Of a DNA stretch of 64,000 nt, positions 54,857 to 64,000 are shown in pieces. Positions within the stretch are counted from its first letter, which is position 1; every line of letters begins with the position of its first letter. Both the position numbers and the translations under genes were made by a program. The DNA is taken from NCBI GenBank assembly GCA_028683835.1, contig JAQUHB010000011.1:1-64000 (forward strand), written 5' to 3'. The notes under the pieces were generated by a model. That model made no database searches. It saw only the letters and a program-made list of their open reading frames with translations, and was not told the DNA's origin. Source of the DNA: Sulfurimonadaceae bacterium. GTDB lineage: Bacteria; Campylobacterota; Campylobacteria; Campylobacterales; Sulfurimonadaceae.

Positions 54857-57846
54857 TACAAGACCTTTGGTTTTGAATTTCTAAGATAAAAAAGAGTTGC
54901 TTTGACAATGTCATCATCATCTTTGCTTGAAGCTGTTATTGTCTCTTTACTATCATTTTGGTAAATAAAAGTGACATTTTGGGCAAAAGAAGTTACAGTT
55001 TTTATCTTTTTACCAAGGCTTAGAAGTTTGATGACCATCAGCTCAAAAAACTGTTTTGTGACCTCATCAAGAGAGCCAAACCTATCGACTGTTTCCTCTT
55101 CTATCTCGTAAACTTCAGTTACATCTTCAGCTTGCGAAAGACGACGATACAGATCAAGTCTGAGCCTGTCTTCGCTCACGACCATATCGGAGATATACGC
55201 ACTGATGGCAAGTTTTATATCCACTTTAGCTTTTTTCTCTTCAACTTTATTACTCAGCTCTTTGATGGCATCTTCAAGCATACGAAGGTATAGAGAGTAA
55301 CCGATATTTTTGATATGTCCGCTTTGCGCGTCACCGACAAGATTACCGCCACCTCTGATCTCTAAATCATGATATGCAAGCACCGAACCGCTTCCCAAAA
55401 AGGAGTTTGATTCGAGTGCGATAAGACGTTTTTTCGCTTCATCTGTGATATTGTCTTTATCTTCTACGATGAAGTAGGCAAAACCCTCCACGTTTGAGCG
55501 TCCCACACGTCCTCGAAGCTGATGCAGATCAGCGATTCCGAATCTGTCCGCTCCATCTATTATCATCGTGTTTACAGAAGGCATATGGATACCCGATTCG
55601 ATGATAGAGGTTGCTATCATGAGATCATACTCACGGTTTTCAAACTTTAAAAGCTCTTTTTCCGTGTCAGCTGCGGAGATCTGAGAATGCAGCATTACCA
55701 TTCGAAGTTCCGGCAGGATCGCTTTGAGTTCTCCATATTTGATAGGCATATGATCGATGGAATTATGAACATAAAACACCTGACCACCTCGACGAAGCTC
55801 ACGTAAGATCACCTCTTTGATAAGTTTTTCATCGTAGCTTTTGACGAAGGTTCTCACACCCTGACGCTCCATCGGCGGTGTTTGAAGCGTGCTCATCGTT
55901 TTGATAGAACTTAGAGCTTGGTTGAGTGAGCGTGGAATCGGTGTTGCTGACATCGAGAGCATATGGATGTTGTTATAAAGCTCTTTGATTCTCTCTTTTT
56001 GCTTGACTCCAAATTTATGCTCTTCATCGACTATCACAAGCCCGAGTTTGGCAAATGAGACACCAAAGATCGCATGCGTGCCGACTACGACATCGATAAT
56101 CCCCTCTTTAAGCGCGATTTCAACATTTTTTCTCTCCTTAACAGAGATAAAGCGGTCAAGTTTTGCAACTCTAAGCCCAAGTGTATCAAATCTTTTTTCT
56201 AAAGATTTATAGTGCTGAGAACTAAGAAGTGTGGTCGGAACGATGATCGCGCTTTGAAATCCAGCCTTGCATGTAGCGTAAATGGCATTCATCGCGACCT
56301 CGGTCTTTCCAAAACCGACATCACCGCTAAGGAGTCTATCCATAATATGACCACCAGCCATTTCTCCGAGTATCTCATCAATAGATTGTTTTTGATCATC
56401 AGTATAATCAAACCCTGCAGAGCTCTGAAACTCACTTATCACTTTTTTAGCGATTTCGATTTTTGGGGCTTTTATTAGCGCACGCGCCGCGGCTGTATTT
56501 ACGATGGAAGCGGCTATCTCAAAAAGTTTTGTTTTGACACTTTCTTTGAGTTTTGCAAAGCTTCCTTTTCCAAGGCGATCTAAAACAGGAACAGAACCGC
56601 CCCCTGCAATGTAGCGGTCTATATAGTCAAGATTTTCAACAGGAAGCAGAACTTTATCATCGCCGATGTAACGGATGACGATGAAATCTTTCACACCGCC
56701 GAGTATTTCCAACTGATCGATCTTCTCAAAAATACCGACGCCGTAATCTTCATGAACAACATAATCACCCGGTTTCAGATCATCAAGAAGGATAGAAGTT
56801 TTTCTGCGTCTGCGTTTTTTCTCAGGTTTGTTAAGCGAAAGAATCAGTTCATCATCGCCGATCACATTTAAAATAAGTGGACTGTAGAAAACTTCGACAC
56901 CCTTTAGATCAAAGAGTCCACTCTGTTTTATCTGTGCTTCGTTGGAGGCGATCAGTGTGACCTTTTTCTTTTTATGCACTTCTATGATAGCTTTAACGTC
57001 AGTGACCACAAGCGGATGATAATTCTGTTCTTCTGGGATGATTTCAGCGTTAAAAAACTCTCTTGAGATTTGAGGATCGTTTAAACCATAGACTTCATCC
57101 AAAGAGTTTTGCATCTTTGAGATGAGCATCATTTTTTTATTTTCTAGAAAGTTTTCTGCTAAATCATCGAGTAGCCAAAAACCAAGCGAAGCAAGATCTT
57201 TGACAAAACTGTCACTATCGCTCTTTTTAATCTTCTCACCTAAAACTTCAAACTGTGCTTCATCAAGCGAATAAAAAGCCGCAGTAATTTCAAAACTCTC
57301 AAGTTCTTCTCCTAAAGTTCTCTGCGTTTCAAGCTCAAACTCTTTGATCTGCTCTATTTCATTATCAAAAAGAGAGACACGTATTGGGTTTTTAGCAGAT
57401 GGCACATAAATATCTACAATATCGCCGCGAAAAGAGACCTCACCCTCCATCTGTACGATATCTACAAACTCATATCCCCAAAAGAAAATCTGTTCTTTAA
57501 AAGATTTCAGATCTAAAGTTCCGCCGAACTCTATCGTCATTGAGTGCAGTGCTTCTGGTTTTGGCAAAGGGAAAAGAAGCGTTTTTAAAGGGGAAATAAT
57601 AAGCGGCTTCTTCTTTGCACGATAGTAAATCCTAAGAGCTGAGAAAAGCTCAAAAAGCTCCTCTTTAAAAGGTCTGAGATCATCTTTAAAACGAGCTCGA
57701 AAATCTGGAAAAACAATATGCTCGATTTTAAAGAACTTTGCCACATCAGAAAGTGATGCAGCCTCTTTTGCATCTTGAGCAATTAGCACGTCTAAAGAGA
57801 GTTTTTTAGTAGATTTGAGGTATTCAAAGAAACGTGTTTGTGACAA
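54856..57846 (-). CDS. mfd: Transcription-repair coupling factor Mfd
   Basis: Mfd displaces RNA polymerase stalled at DNA damage and recruits UvrA. The 996-residue protein has a UvrB-like N-terminal module. The RNA-polymerase-interacting domain (about 335-400, GDYVVHEDYGVGIFEKID) follows. The RecG-like helicase has Walker A LSGDVGFGKTEVAM (about 490) and DEEH box VDEEHKFG (about 595). The C-terminal TRCF domain is present. It is about 150 residues shorter than the E. coli protein, as is usual in Campylobacterota. Confidence 0.97.
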   Translation of the reverse strand: MSQTRFFEYLKSTKKLSLDVLIAQDAKEAASLSDVAKFFKIEHIVFPDFRARFKDDLRPFKEELFELFSALRIYYRAKKKPLIISPLKTLLFPLPKPEALHSMTIEFGGTLDLKSFKEQIFFWGYEFVDIVQMEGEVSFRGDIVDIYVPSAKNPIRVSLFDNEIEQIKEFELETQRTLGEELESFEITAAFYSLDEAQFEVLGEKIKKSDSDSFVKDLASLGFWLLDDLAENFLENKKMMLISKMQNSLDEVYGLNDPQISREFFNAEIIPEEQNYHPLVVTDVKAIIEVHKKKKVTLIASNEAQIKQSGLFDLKGVEVFYSPLILNVIGDDELILSLNKPEKKRRRRKTSILLDDLKPGDYVVHEDYGVGIFEKIDQLEILGGVKDFIVIRYIGDDKVLLPVENLDYIDRYIAGGGSVPVLDRLGKGSFAKLKESVKTKLFEIAASIVNTAAARALIKAPKIEIAKKVISEFQSSAGFDYTDDQKQSIDEILGEMAGGHIMDRLLSGDVGFGKTEVAMNAIYATCKAGFQSAIIVPTTLLSSQHYKSLEKRFDTLGLRVAKLDRFISVKERKNVEIALKEGIIDVVVGTHAIFGVSFAKLGLVIVDEEHKFGVKQKERIKELYNNIHMLSMSATPIPRSLNQALSSIKTMSTLQTPPMERQGVRTFVKSYDEKLIKEVILRELRRGGQVFYVHNSIDHMPIKYGELKAILPELRMVMLHSQISAADTEKELLKFENREYDLMIATSIIESGIHMPSVNTMIIDGADRFGIADLHQLRGRVGRSNVEGFAYFIVEDKDNITDEAKKRLIALESNSFLGSGSVLAYHDLEIRGGGNLVGDAQSGHIKNIGYSLYLRMLEDAIKELSNKVEEKKAKVDIKLAISAYISDMVVSEDRLRLDLYRRLSQAEDVTEVYEIEEETVDRFGSLDEVTKQFFELMVIKLLSLGKKIKTVTSFAQNVTFIYQNDSKETITASSKDDDDIVKATLFYLRNSKPKVL

Positions 57847-57914
57847 AACTGATCCTGTTGGGGACTTTTTAAAGCCCTAAAAATTGGCGTGATTTTAGCA
57901 TAACTCTCTTAGAT

Positions 57915-59060
57915 TTATAGTTTTTGCCACTCTTTTAAAAAGGTTTCAGCAACACTGAAGGAACCAAAAACAAGATAGTTTTTATCTTCTTGTATTGCTT
58001 CATGAGGTTTACATGTAAGCTTTAACTCTTGTAAAGTTTGCACTAAAAAAGATCTTTCAACGATGCGAGAATCGCTTACATCTAAGAGTTCAACCTTATC
58101 AATAATAGGCATTAAAAGAGTCAAAATGGCTTTAAAGTCTTTATCTTTATAAGTGTTATAGATGAGTGTAAACTTTTGTCCCTCGAGTGTTTTTGCTATT
58201 GCTTGTGCGGCAAGTGCGTTGTGTCCAACATCAAGTAAAATATTTGGCGCGATTTGAGTCAGTCTTCCAAAAAGTCTAGCATCTTTAAAATCATCTGCAT
58301 TAAACTCAAATCCAAGTTTTTCAAGAGCACAAGCCGCTAGAGCGAGATTATCACTCAAATATTTTGGAAGATCCATCGCTTCGCTGATGGCAGAGATATT
58401 TATTTGAAAACTTTCATCACCTTCTTTTAAAAAAATAAGTTTTGTATCTTTATGAAAGGCTATCTCTTTGGCTATCTCGTACACTTCGCTATGTTTTTGC
58501 AAACCCACTATCGCAGTTTTTTGCATGGCATTGAGCTTTGTCGTCGCTATTTTCTCTATACTCTCGCCTAAAAAAGCGGTATGATCAAAATCTATGGGGG
58601 TAAAAAGCGTCAATTCTTTAGGAAATACTGCCGTTGCATCATATTCTCCACCAAGTCCGGCTTCAAGTACTACGTAGTCGCACTCTGCAAATACCATCAT
58701 CGCTAAAAATGTCGTGTACTCAAAATAACTTAGAGCATCAGCATCAGATTTTTCAAGTAAGGCGAAAAGTTTTTTATGAGTATTTTCCAAAATTTCATCT
58801 GAAACATCTGCACCATTTAGCCATATTCTCTCGTTAAATTTTAAAATATGCGGAGAGGTATAATGGCCCACCTGCAAACCTTTTTTTAAAAGTGCCGAAG
58901 CCAAAAAGCGCCCCGTAGTTCCCTTACCGTTTGTACCGATAAGATGGATAATTTTAGGAGTTGGCAGAGCAGATTTAATTTTTTTATAAATACAAGGCAT
59001 CCGTTCATGATCTATTTGGTCATAATAAAGCGGCTTTACATCTAAGAATTTACTTAACAA
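57915..59060 (-). CDS. folC: Folylpolyglutamate/dihydrofolate synthase FolC
   Basis: FolC adds glutamate to folates. The 381-residue protein has the Mur-ligase-like P-loop LIGTNGKGTTGRF (about 40-52), the GLGGEYDAT motif (about 132-140), and a C-terminal ligase domain with DVGHNALAAQAI (about 279-290). It is somewhat short but complete. It follows the GGDEF gene by 2 nt. A TACATGTA element at 58010 encodes Leu-Thr-Cys-Lys, a different frame from most copies. Confidence 0.93.
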   Translation of the reverse strand: MLSKFLDVKPLYYDQIDHERMPCIYKKIKSALPTPKIIHLIGTNGKGTTGRFLASALLKKGLQVGHYTSPHILKFNERIWLNGADVSDEILENTHKKLFALLEKSDADALSYFEYTTFLAMMVFAECDYVVLEAGLGGEYDATAVFPKELTLFTPIDFDHTAFLGESIEKIATTKLNAMQKTAIVGLQKHSEVYEIAKEIAFHKDTKLIFLKEGDESFQINISAISEAMDLPKYLSDNLALAACALEKLGFEFNADDFKDARLFGRLTQIAPNILLDVGHNALAAQAIAKTLEGQKFTLIYNTYKDKDFKAILTLLMPIIDKVELLDVSDSRIVERSFLVQTLQELKLTCKPHEAIQEDKNYLVFGSFSVAETFLKEWQKL

Positions 59061-59062
59061 GT

Positions 59063-60601
59063 TTATGACTCAACTCTATTTCTACCATTTTGTTTTGCAA
59101 GATAGAGTTTTTCATCAGCAGAATTAATAGTAGCCTTGTGAGAAGGAAATTTTGATCTCATACTTACTCCCGCACTTAGAGTCACATCGATACGCTGGTT
59201 TTGATACATAAATTTTGCTTCTTCTACATGTGCGCGCACTTTTTCTGCAAAAATGACCCCACCCTCAATATCAGTCTCACTTAAAATGGCTAAAAACTCT
59301 TCTCCGCCATATCTTCCGACAATATCAACAGTCCTGCAATCTTTCTTTAAAATCGCCGCAAAAGCATTTAAAACAGCATCCCCCGCTTCATGTCCAAAGG
59401 TATCATTAACTTTTTTAAAGTGGTCGATATCAAACATTACTACACTAAAGTTGCGCCCATATCGTATAAATTCATCCTCTTTTATCTTCAGATAATCATC
59501 AAGCGCTCTTCTGTTAAACAATTTTGTTAGAAAATCTTCGCGTGAATTTTGTTTCGCATCTTCGAGCTCTTTTTCTAATCCCTCTATTTTTTTACCTAAA
59601 AGCTTTACTTCATTATCATGTGCTTTAAGATCTTTACTGAGTGCTACGGTATTTTCTTCGAGTGCGACTGCAATTATATAAAGTCTGTTATGTGCTGTTT
59701 TAAAATCAAGGTTATTTTGTTTATTGAGATTTTCAAGATCTTTTTTTATATCTTTAATCTCGGTATTGGATTGATCTGATTTTTCTATCATCTCGATCAG
59801 CTGAAGCGATAATTTATCAAGTACACTATCAAGAGATCGGAACATCGCTTTTAATGTATTTTTATCAAGAGCAATACGAAGTTTTATGGCAGCTTTTAGC
59901 TCTTGTTCTATCGAGTGCATAGTAAGAATTTCAGGATTTTTTCTGAGGCTATCACTGATTGTCGCTATTTTTTCATTGATACTTGAAGCAATAGAAGGAA
60001 CAAGTGAAGCGATAATAATTGCTGCGATCTGTTTTAAATTTCCCTCTTTTGTAATACTTTTTACCTCATTCAAATTTTCAATCGTGCTCTTTAAATCTTT
60101 ATAATAAACTTTTCCCATTGACTTAAGATGATTAAAAAATGAATCATCATAATTCGTGATAAAGTTTACCCAAGCTTGACGATAGGTCGCAAATTGCTCT
60201 TTTGATGCGTTGGGAATACTAAGGAGATCTATACTCTTTCTAGCAAGTTCTGCGGCTTCTTTGTTGTGAAGAAGTTCCACCGCTTCAAGGATTCTCTTGG
60301 TTAAAAGTTGATTTTCGATCAAAAGTTCGGCACAATTCGTTGGATTCATACGATTGAGTTTGGAGATAAGATAACGCATAAGCTCTTGAGTAGTTTTAAG
60401 GCGGTATTGTTTGAGCTCTACTTGAAACTCTTTATTGAGAGTTTTTGCATATTTATCGACTTCATTGCACTCTTCTATAATCATGCCGGCGAGTTTTGCC
60501 TCTTTACAAAACGCCTCCGCATAATACTCCGGAGTTAAAAGTTTATTTTCATCTTTTAGTCTTTCGATCGCTTTTTTTATAATCCCATTAATCGTCATCA
60601 T
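59063..60601 (-). CDS. Cytoplasmic diguanylate cyclase (GGDEF) with helical N-terminus
   Basis: The 512-residue protein has no signal peptide or convincing membrane helix. It has a long alpha-helical N-terminal region (1-340, including a coiled coil at about 265-350) and a GGDEF domain (about 355-510). The active motif GGEEF (432-436) and inhibitory RTVD (423-426) are both present. The long helical sensor is of unknown family. It overlaps the lptE-like gene by 4 nt, so it is co-expressed with leuS and lptE, an unusual partner for a signalling enzyme. Confidence 0.9.
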   Translation of the reverse strand: MMTINGIIKKAIERLKDENKLLTPEYYAEAFCKEAKLAGMIIEECNEVDKYAKTLNKEFQVELKQYRLKTTQELMRYLISKLNRMNPTNCAELLIENQLLTKRILEAVELLHNKEAAELARKSIDLLSIPNASKEQFATYRQAWVNFITNYDDSFFNHLKSMGKVYYKDLKSTIENLNEVKSITKEGNLKQIAAIIIASLVPSIASSINEKIATISDSLRKNPEILTMHSIEQELKAAIKLRIALDKNTLKAMFRSLDSVLDKLSLQLIEMIEKSDQSNTEIKDIKKDLENLNKQNNLDFKTAHNRLYIIAVALEENTVALSKDLKAHDNEVKLLGKKIEGLEKELEDAKQNSREDFLTKLFNRRALDDYLKIKEDEFIRYGRNFSVVMFDIDHFKKVNDTFGHEAGDAVLNAFAAILKKDCRTVDIVGRYGGEEFLAILSETDIEGGVIFAEKVRAHVEEAKFMYQNQRIDVTLSAGVSMRSKFPSHKATINSADEKLYLAKQNGRNRVES

Positions 60602-61125
60602 TTCGCCTTTGTAGCTCGAGCTCCCTGCGCAGAGACTTTGGCCACAAAAGAGGAGATAGCTTTTGTAGCACCATTTTGGATCGCTTCAAAACGGATCTGA
60701 TCAGATATTATAGCATTTGCTTCGATTGAAAAATCATAATTTCCAGAGACATCATATTGCTTTACAATCCCATCATGAGTACTTGTGATGTGTAAATAAA
60801 TAACTGTTCTATATCCCGTTACATATCCATTTATATCATACTGCATAGGCGTATATATGACATTTTTAAGTGTGATGACAAGATGTGTTGTAGAGTGGGC
60901 TCTATCACTTAGAGAAGTTTGAAAACTTTTGATAACTGCAGTATCTACAGCATCTTTAATTGAGACTGTATTTTGAGGATCGATGGCAGATATAATCACC
61001 TGTGTACTTACTTTATCTCCTACGACTTCACGTGCAAATTTTGAGCTTGGAAGATAACCACAACCGCTTAAAATACCTACATATAAGGCTAAAAATAGTA
61101 CTATAGAAGCTCTTACATGTTGCAT
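60598..61125 (-). CDS. lptE: LptE-like outer-membrane lipoprotein
   Basis: LptE plugs the LptD barrel that delivers LPS to the outer membrane. The 175-residue protein has a signal peptide ending in lipobox LSGC (19-22, lipidated Cys22) followed by GYLPSSKFAREVVGDKV, the pattern seen in LptE-type proteins. The rest is beta-rich (60-150). Position after leuS matches Campylobacter, where this lipoprotein is thought to be LptE. The sequence alone is too divergent for certainty. Confidence 0.75.
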   Translation of the reverse strand: MQHVRASIVLFLALYVGILSGCGYLPSSKFAREVVGDKVSTQVIISAIDPQNTVSIKDAVDTAVIKSFQTSLSDRAHSTTHLVITLKNVIYTPMQYDINGYVTGYRTVIYLHITSTHDGIVKQYDVSGNYDFSIEANAIISDQIRFEAIQNGATKAISSFVAKVSAQGARATKAK

Positions 61126-61128
61126 TTT

Positions 61129-63579
61129 TTATCCTTTTATAACAATATTTACGAGTTTATTTGGTATCACAATCTCTTTTACAATCTCTTTATCTTCTAA
61201 CCATTTTGCGATACTCTCTTTTGCAAGCGCTAAGATACTCTCTTGGCTATCACCAACACCTACTTCGATCTCAGCGCGTTTTTTACCGTTGACTGAGACA
61301 CCCATATTAACGCTATCTACCTCAAAAACTTCACCTACCATTTTTTGAGGTACAAGGTTCTTACATGTGAAGAGTTTATCAGATAATTCCCAACAGATAT
61401 GAGGAACAACAGGTTCCATTATTGATAAAAGTATCCAATACCCCTCTGTCCAAATCTCTTTGTTTTCTTGTGCACCGAGCGCATTCATCGCTTCCATAAC
61501 ACCGGCTATCATTGTGTTAAAAGTGTAACGTTCTGTGTAAACTTCTTCAGCTCTTTGCAAAGCTTCATACACTTTTTTACGAGCAAATTTTTCCTCTTTG
61601 CTTAAAGTCGCATGATTTATAGATGGTAATGACGTAGTAGTTTTTACATTGGTACTACGATCGTAAAAACGTTTTAAAAATCTGAATGCTCCCTCGACTG
61701 CGCTGTCATTCCATTCCAACTCTTGCGTTGGAGGTGCTGCAAAAAGGATAAAAAGTCTTGCTGTATCTGCACCGTATTTTTCAATGAGTGCATCAGGATC
61801 TACTGTGTTGCCTTTTGACTTACTCATTTTTGAACCGTCTTTTAACACCATGCCTTGCGTTAAAAGTTTTTCAAACGGTTCACTGTTCTCAATGTAACCA
61901 AGATCACGCAGTACTTTTGTGAAAAATCTCGCATATAAAAGATGCAAGATCGCATGTTCGATTCCACCGATGTAGTGATCAACTCCCATCCAGTAATCAA
62001 CCTCTTTTTTCTCAAAGCCCTTCTCATTCCACGTAGCTTTTGAAGCTGTATAGCGTAAAAAATACCAAGAGGATTCTACGAAAGTATCCATCGTATCTGT
62101 TTCACGGAGGGCATCGCCATTACATGTAGGACATTTACAATGCTTCCATGTCGGATGATTTGCTATAGGATTTCCCTCTCCTGTGAACTCTACATTTTCT
62201 GGCAAAGTGATAGGAAGATTCTCTTTTTTCTCAGCCACGGTGCCACATTTATCACAATGGACCAAAGGAATAGGTGCACCCCAATATCTTTGACGTGAGA
62301 TTCCCCAATCTTTAAGACGAAAGTTAATCACTTTTTTACCGATTTTTTTCTCTTCAAAAAGATCCATAACCTTTTGTTTTGCATCAGTTGAAGATACATC
62401 GTTAAACTCCGCAGAGTTAAATAAAATACCCGTTTCTGTAAATGCGCACTCAGTTGGAAGTTCACCCTCGAGTGGTTTGATCACAGAATGGATAGCTAGA
62501 TCATATTTTTTTGCAAACTCATAATCTCTATCATCATGTGCAGGAACTGCCATAACCGCACCACTGCCGTAATCCATCAAAACAAAGTTTGCGATCCAAA
62601 CAGGAATACTTTTTCCAGTTAAAGGATGAAGTACATTGATTCCAAGTGAAACACCTTGTTTATCTTTTTGACGGTCGATATTATTTGAGTTTTTCATGTG
62701 ACGGATAAGTGCAGCTGTCTCTTCACTAAACAAACCGTTGTTTAGCATATAGCTAACGATCTCGTGTTCAGGAGCAAGAGCAGTGTAGCTCACGCCGTAA
62801 ATAGTGTCTGGACGAGTCGTGAAAACATCAAACTTTTCGAAGTTTCCGTCTAAAAGATTTTTACTCTGTTCATCAAGATAAAGATCAAATTCTAAGCCTG
62901 TAGATTTTCCTATCCAATTTTCTTGCATAGTCAAAACCTGTTTTGGCCAGCCGTTTTCTAAAAGTTTAAGATCGTTTAAAAGTTCGTCTGCATAGTCAGA
63001 GATTTTAAGATAATATTGGAACATCTCTTTTTTGACTACTTCCGTGTCACATCTCCAGCAGCATCCATCAATTACCTGTTCATTTGCAAGAACAGTCTGG
63101 TCATGTGGACACCAGTTCAAGAAACCTTTTTTGCGATACAAAAGCCCTTTTTCAAACATATCAATGATAAAGCCCTGCTCGAATTTTGTATAAAGTGGAT
63201 CGCTTGTCGCAAAATCTCGCTCCGCAGAAAAAGAAAGTCCCAAAGTAGAAAGCTCTTTACGCATATAATCTATATTTTCATAAGTCCATTTTTTAGGATG
63301 GATTCCGTTTTTGATCGCAGCATTTTCAGCTGGCATACCAAAACTGTCAAATCCGATTGGATGCAGTACATTTAAACCCTGTTGACGATAGTATCGTGCA
63401 AAGGCATCGCCGATAGTGTAGTTTCTCACATGTCCCATATGAAGTCTTCCACTTGGAAACGGGAACATACTGAGTATATATTTTTTATCTTTACTAAAAT
63501 CATCGCTTGGTTCAAAACTAGAGTTTTCACTCCAGAATTTTTGCCATTTTATCTCTATGTTTGAGGGGGTGTATTGCAA
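61129..63579 (-). CDS. leuS: Leucyl-tRNA synthetase LeuS
   Basis: The 816-residue protein is a complete class I synthetase. It has the HIGH motif as HMGH (about 47-50, in [14 protein letters not shown]), the editing domain (about 230-420), a zinc-binding Cys cluster (CPTCNG region), and KMSKS as KMSKSKGNT (near residue 580). I accept the TTG start at 63579: AGGAG ends 6 nt before it, and the protein begins QYTPSNIE as in the family. A TACATGTA element at 62121 lies in the CPTCNG codons. Confidence 0.97.
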   Translation of the reverse strand: MQYTPSNIEIKWQKFWSENSSFEPSDDFSKDKKYILSMFPFPSGRLHMGHVRNYTIGDAFARYYRQQGLNVLHPIGFDSFGMPAENAAIKNGIHPKKWTYENIDYMRKELSTLGLSFSAERDFATSDPLYTKFEQGFIIDMFEKGLLYRKKGFLNWCPHDQTVLANEQVIDGCCWRCDTEVVKKEMFQYYLKISDYADELLNDLKLLENGWPKQVLTMQENWIGKSTGLEFDLYLDEQSKNLLDGNFEKFDVFTTRPDTIYGVSYTALAPEHEIVSYMLNNGLFSEETAALIRHMKNSNNIDRQKDKQGVSLGINVLHPLTGKSIPVWIANFVLMDYGSGAVMAVPAHDDRDYEFAKKYDLAIHSVIKPLEGELPTECAFTETGILFNSAEFNDVSSTDAKQKVMDLFEEKKIGKKVINFRLKDWGISRQRYWGAPIPLVHCDKCGTVAEKKENLPITLPENVEFTGEGNPIANHPTWKHCKCPTCNGDALRETDTMDTFVESSWYFLRYTASKATWNEKGFEKKEVDYWMGVDHYIGGIEHAILHLLYARFFTKVLRDLGYIENSEPFEKLLTQGMVLKDGSKMSKSKGNTVDPDALIEKYGADTARLFILFAAPPTQELEWNDSAVEGAFRFLKRFYDRSTNVKTTTSLPSINHATLSKEEKFARKKVYEALQRAEEVYTERYTFNTMIAGVMEAMNALGAQENKEIWTEGYWILLSIMEPVVPHICWELSDKLFTCKNLVPQKMVGEVFEVDSVNMGVSVNGKKRAEIEVGVGDSQESILALAKESIAKWLEDKEIVKEIVIPNKLVNIVIKG

Positions 63580-63642
63580 AAAAATCTCCTAATTAACAAT
63601 TGTTCATATTTCATTTTTTCCTCTAAAATGAGGAAATTTTTA

Positions 63643-64000
63643 TCAGACGACGCCACCTTCAAACTGGCTTCTCATCTTATCTTTTTCTACTTCACGTTTT
63701 TTCGCATCTGCGAGTTTTGTTCTATATTTTGTAACATCAAATCCAAACCAAATAAGCATCGGGGCAGCAACAAAGATCGAAGAATAAGTTCCGATAACAA
63801 CACCGATAAGCATAGTATACGAGAATGGATGAATGATCTCTCCACCAAACATATAAAGAGTAAAGACCACTAAAAATGTCATAAGTGATGTTAGAACAGT
63901 ACGAGAAAGTGTACGTGTAATTGAATCATTAATAACCTCTTTAAAGCTGTTTTCATTTGAACCCTCGATTCCCTCACGAATCCTATCAAAAATGATGATC
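63643..64000 (-). CDS. secF: Protein translocase subunit SecF, C-terminal part (cut by window end)
   Basis: The frame stays open to the right edge. It reads IIIFDRIREGIEG, then TLSRTVLTSL, then the last membrane helices FGGEIIHPFSYTMLIGVVIGTYSSIF, ending in a short charged tail. The FDRIRE and TLSRT motifs are diagnostic of SecF. An internal Met at 63882 is not the start; about 200 upstream residues are outside the window. It precedes leuS as in Campylobacter secD-secF-leuS. SecDF uses the proton gradient to help protein export. A short stem (63617-63636) lies just after its stop. Confidence 0.93.
   Translation of the reverse strand, partial: IIIFDRIREGIEGSNENSFKEVINDSITRTLSRTVLTSLMTFLVVFTLYMFGGEIIHPFSYTMLIGVVIGTYSSIFVAAPMLIWFGFDVTKYRTKLADAKKREVEKDKMRSQFEGGVV

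Noticed and set aside
63614-63640. Hairpin TTTCCTC/GAGGAAA as a strong secF terminator
   Set aside because: On the minus strand the stem is followed by A residues, not U; the U-run is on the plus strand where no gene ends. leuS probably continues from the secF transcript.
63643-63882. A separate 79-residue gene beginning at the Met at 63882
   Set aside because: The frame continues to the window edge with SecF motifs (FDRIRE, TLSRT), so this is the end of secF.

Overview
The window looks like chromosome from a Campylobacterota (epsilonproteobacterial) species, most likely a Sulfurimonas-like marine or sulfur-oxidising relative. The support is gene order and protein type. The blocks fliY-fliM-fliA-(small membrane protein)-flhG-flhF-folK-aroQ, aminofutalosine deaminase-sppA, cosR/hsrA-fdxB-ppx, gapA-pgk-tpiA-fabI with nadD-rsfS, and secF-leuS-lptE-folC-mfd match arrangements known from Campylobacter and its relatives. 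The DNA is AT-rich, and TTG/GTG starts are frequent.

Layout. 1-84: the minus-strand promoter and apparent 5' edge of a 16S rRNA gene that continues off the left end. 193-7430 (-): mnmA, the flagellar switch/regulator operon, then folK and aroQ. 7525-9615 (+): futalosine-pathway deaminase and sppA. 9668-23823 (-): a long co-directional run (nadA, nadC, flhB, DHH phosphoesterase, M23 peptidase, lpxC, tsaB-like, thrB, ylxR, infB, rbfA, rimP, ribD, menG/ubiE, xseA). 23921-24870 (+): plsY and folB-like. 24852-26450 (-): Kef-type antiporter. 26636-30519 (+): OmpR-family regulator, its histidine kinase, ferredoxin, Ppx/GppA. 30539-32761 (-): bamA. 32872-33702 (+): tyrA. 33699-39971 (-): a MoxR/DUF58/Bat (VWA) operon. 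40134-40322: tRNA-Lys and tRNA-Glu. 40374-49342: a more lineage-specific stretch (SulP transporter, unknown protein, CZB chemoreceptor, small unknown protein, rhodanese, diguanylate cyclase, porin, lipoprotein). 49354-53113 (-): fabI and lower glycolysis/gluconeogenesis. 53184-54034 (+): nadD-rsfS. 54047-64000 (-): YmdB-like phosphodiesterase, mfd, folC, diguanylate cyclase, lptE, leuS, and the 3' part of secF.

The genes are mostly housekeeping: polar flagellum assembly and its numerical control (FlhF/FlhG/FliA/FlhB plus switch proteins), menaquinone by the futalosine route (deaminase plus final methyltransferase), NAD synthesis (nadA, nadC, nadD), outer-membrane biogenesis (lpxC, bamA, lptE), translation initiation and ribosome maturation, and signalling (two diguanylate cyclases, one chemoreceptor, one two-component system). 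I see no insertion sequence, prophage, CRISPR array or restriction system.

The most unusual signal is not a gene. It is a dispersed palindrome, core TACATGTA (extended CTTACATGTAAG), with 17 exact copies and many near copies. It recurs inside coding sequences as Leu-His-Val in one frame and Leu-Thr-Cys-Lys in another, and occurs as an inverted pair in a convergent intergenic hairpin, which resembles how DNA-uptake sequences behave in other bacteria. Other leads are an almost identical promoter/start region for rRNA and tRNA, a near-canonical sigma-54 promoter before a diguanylate cyclase, a perfect 14-bp palindrome in the porin/lipoprotein divergent region, and a CosR/HsrA-type regulator that keeps its phospho-acceptor Asp and an adjacent kinase.
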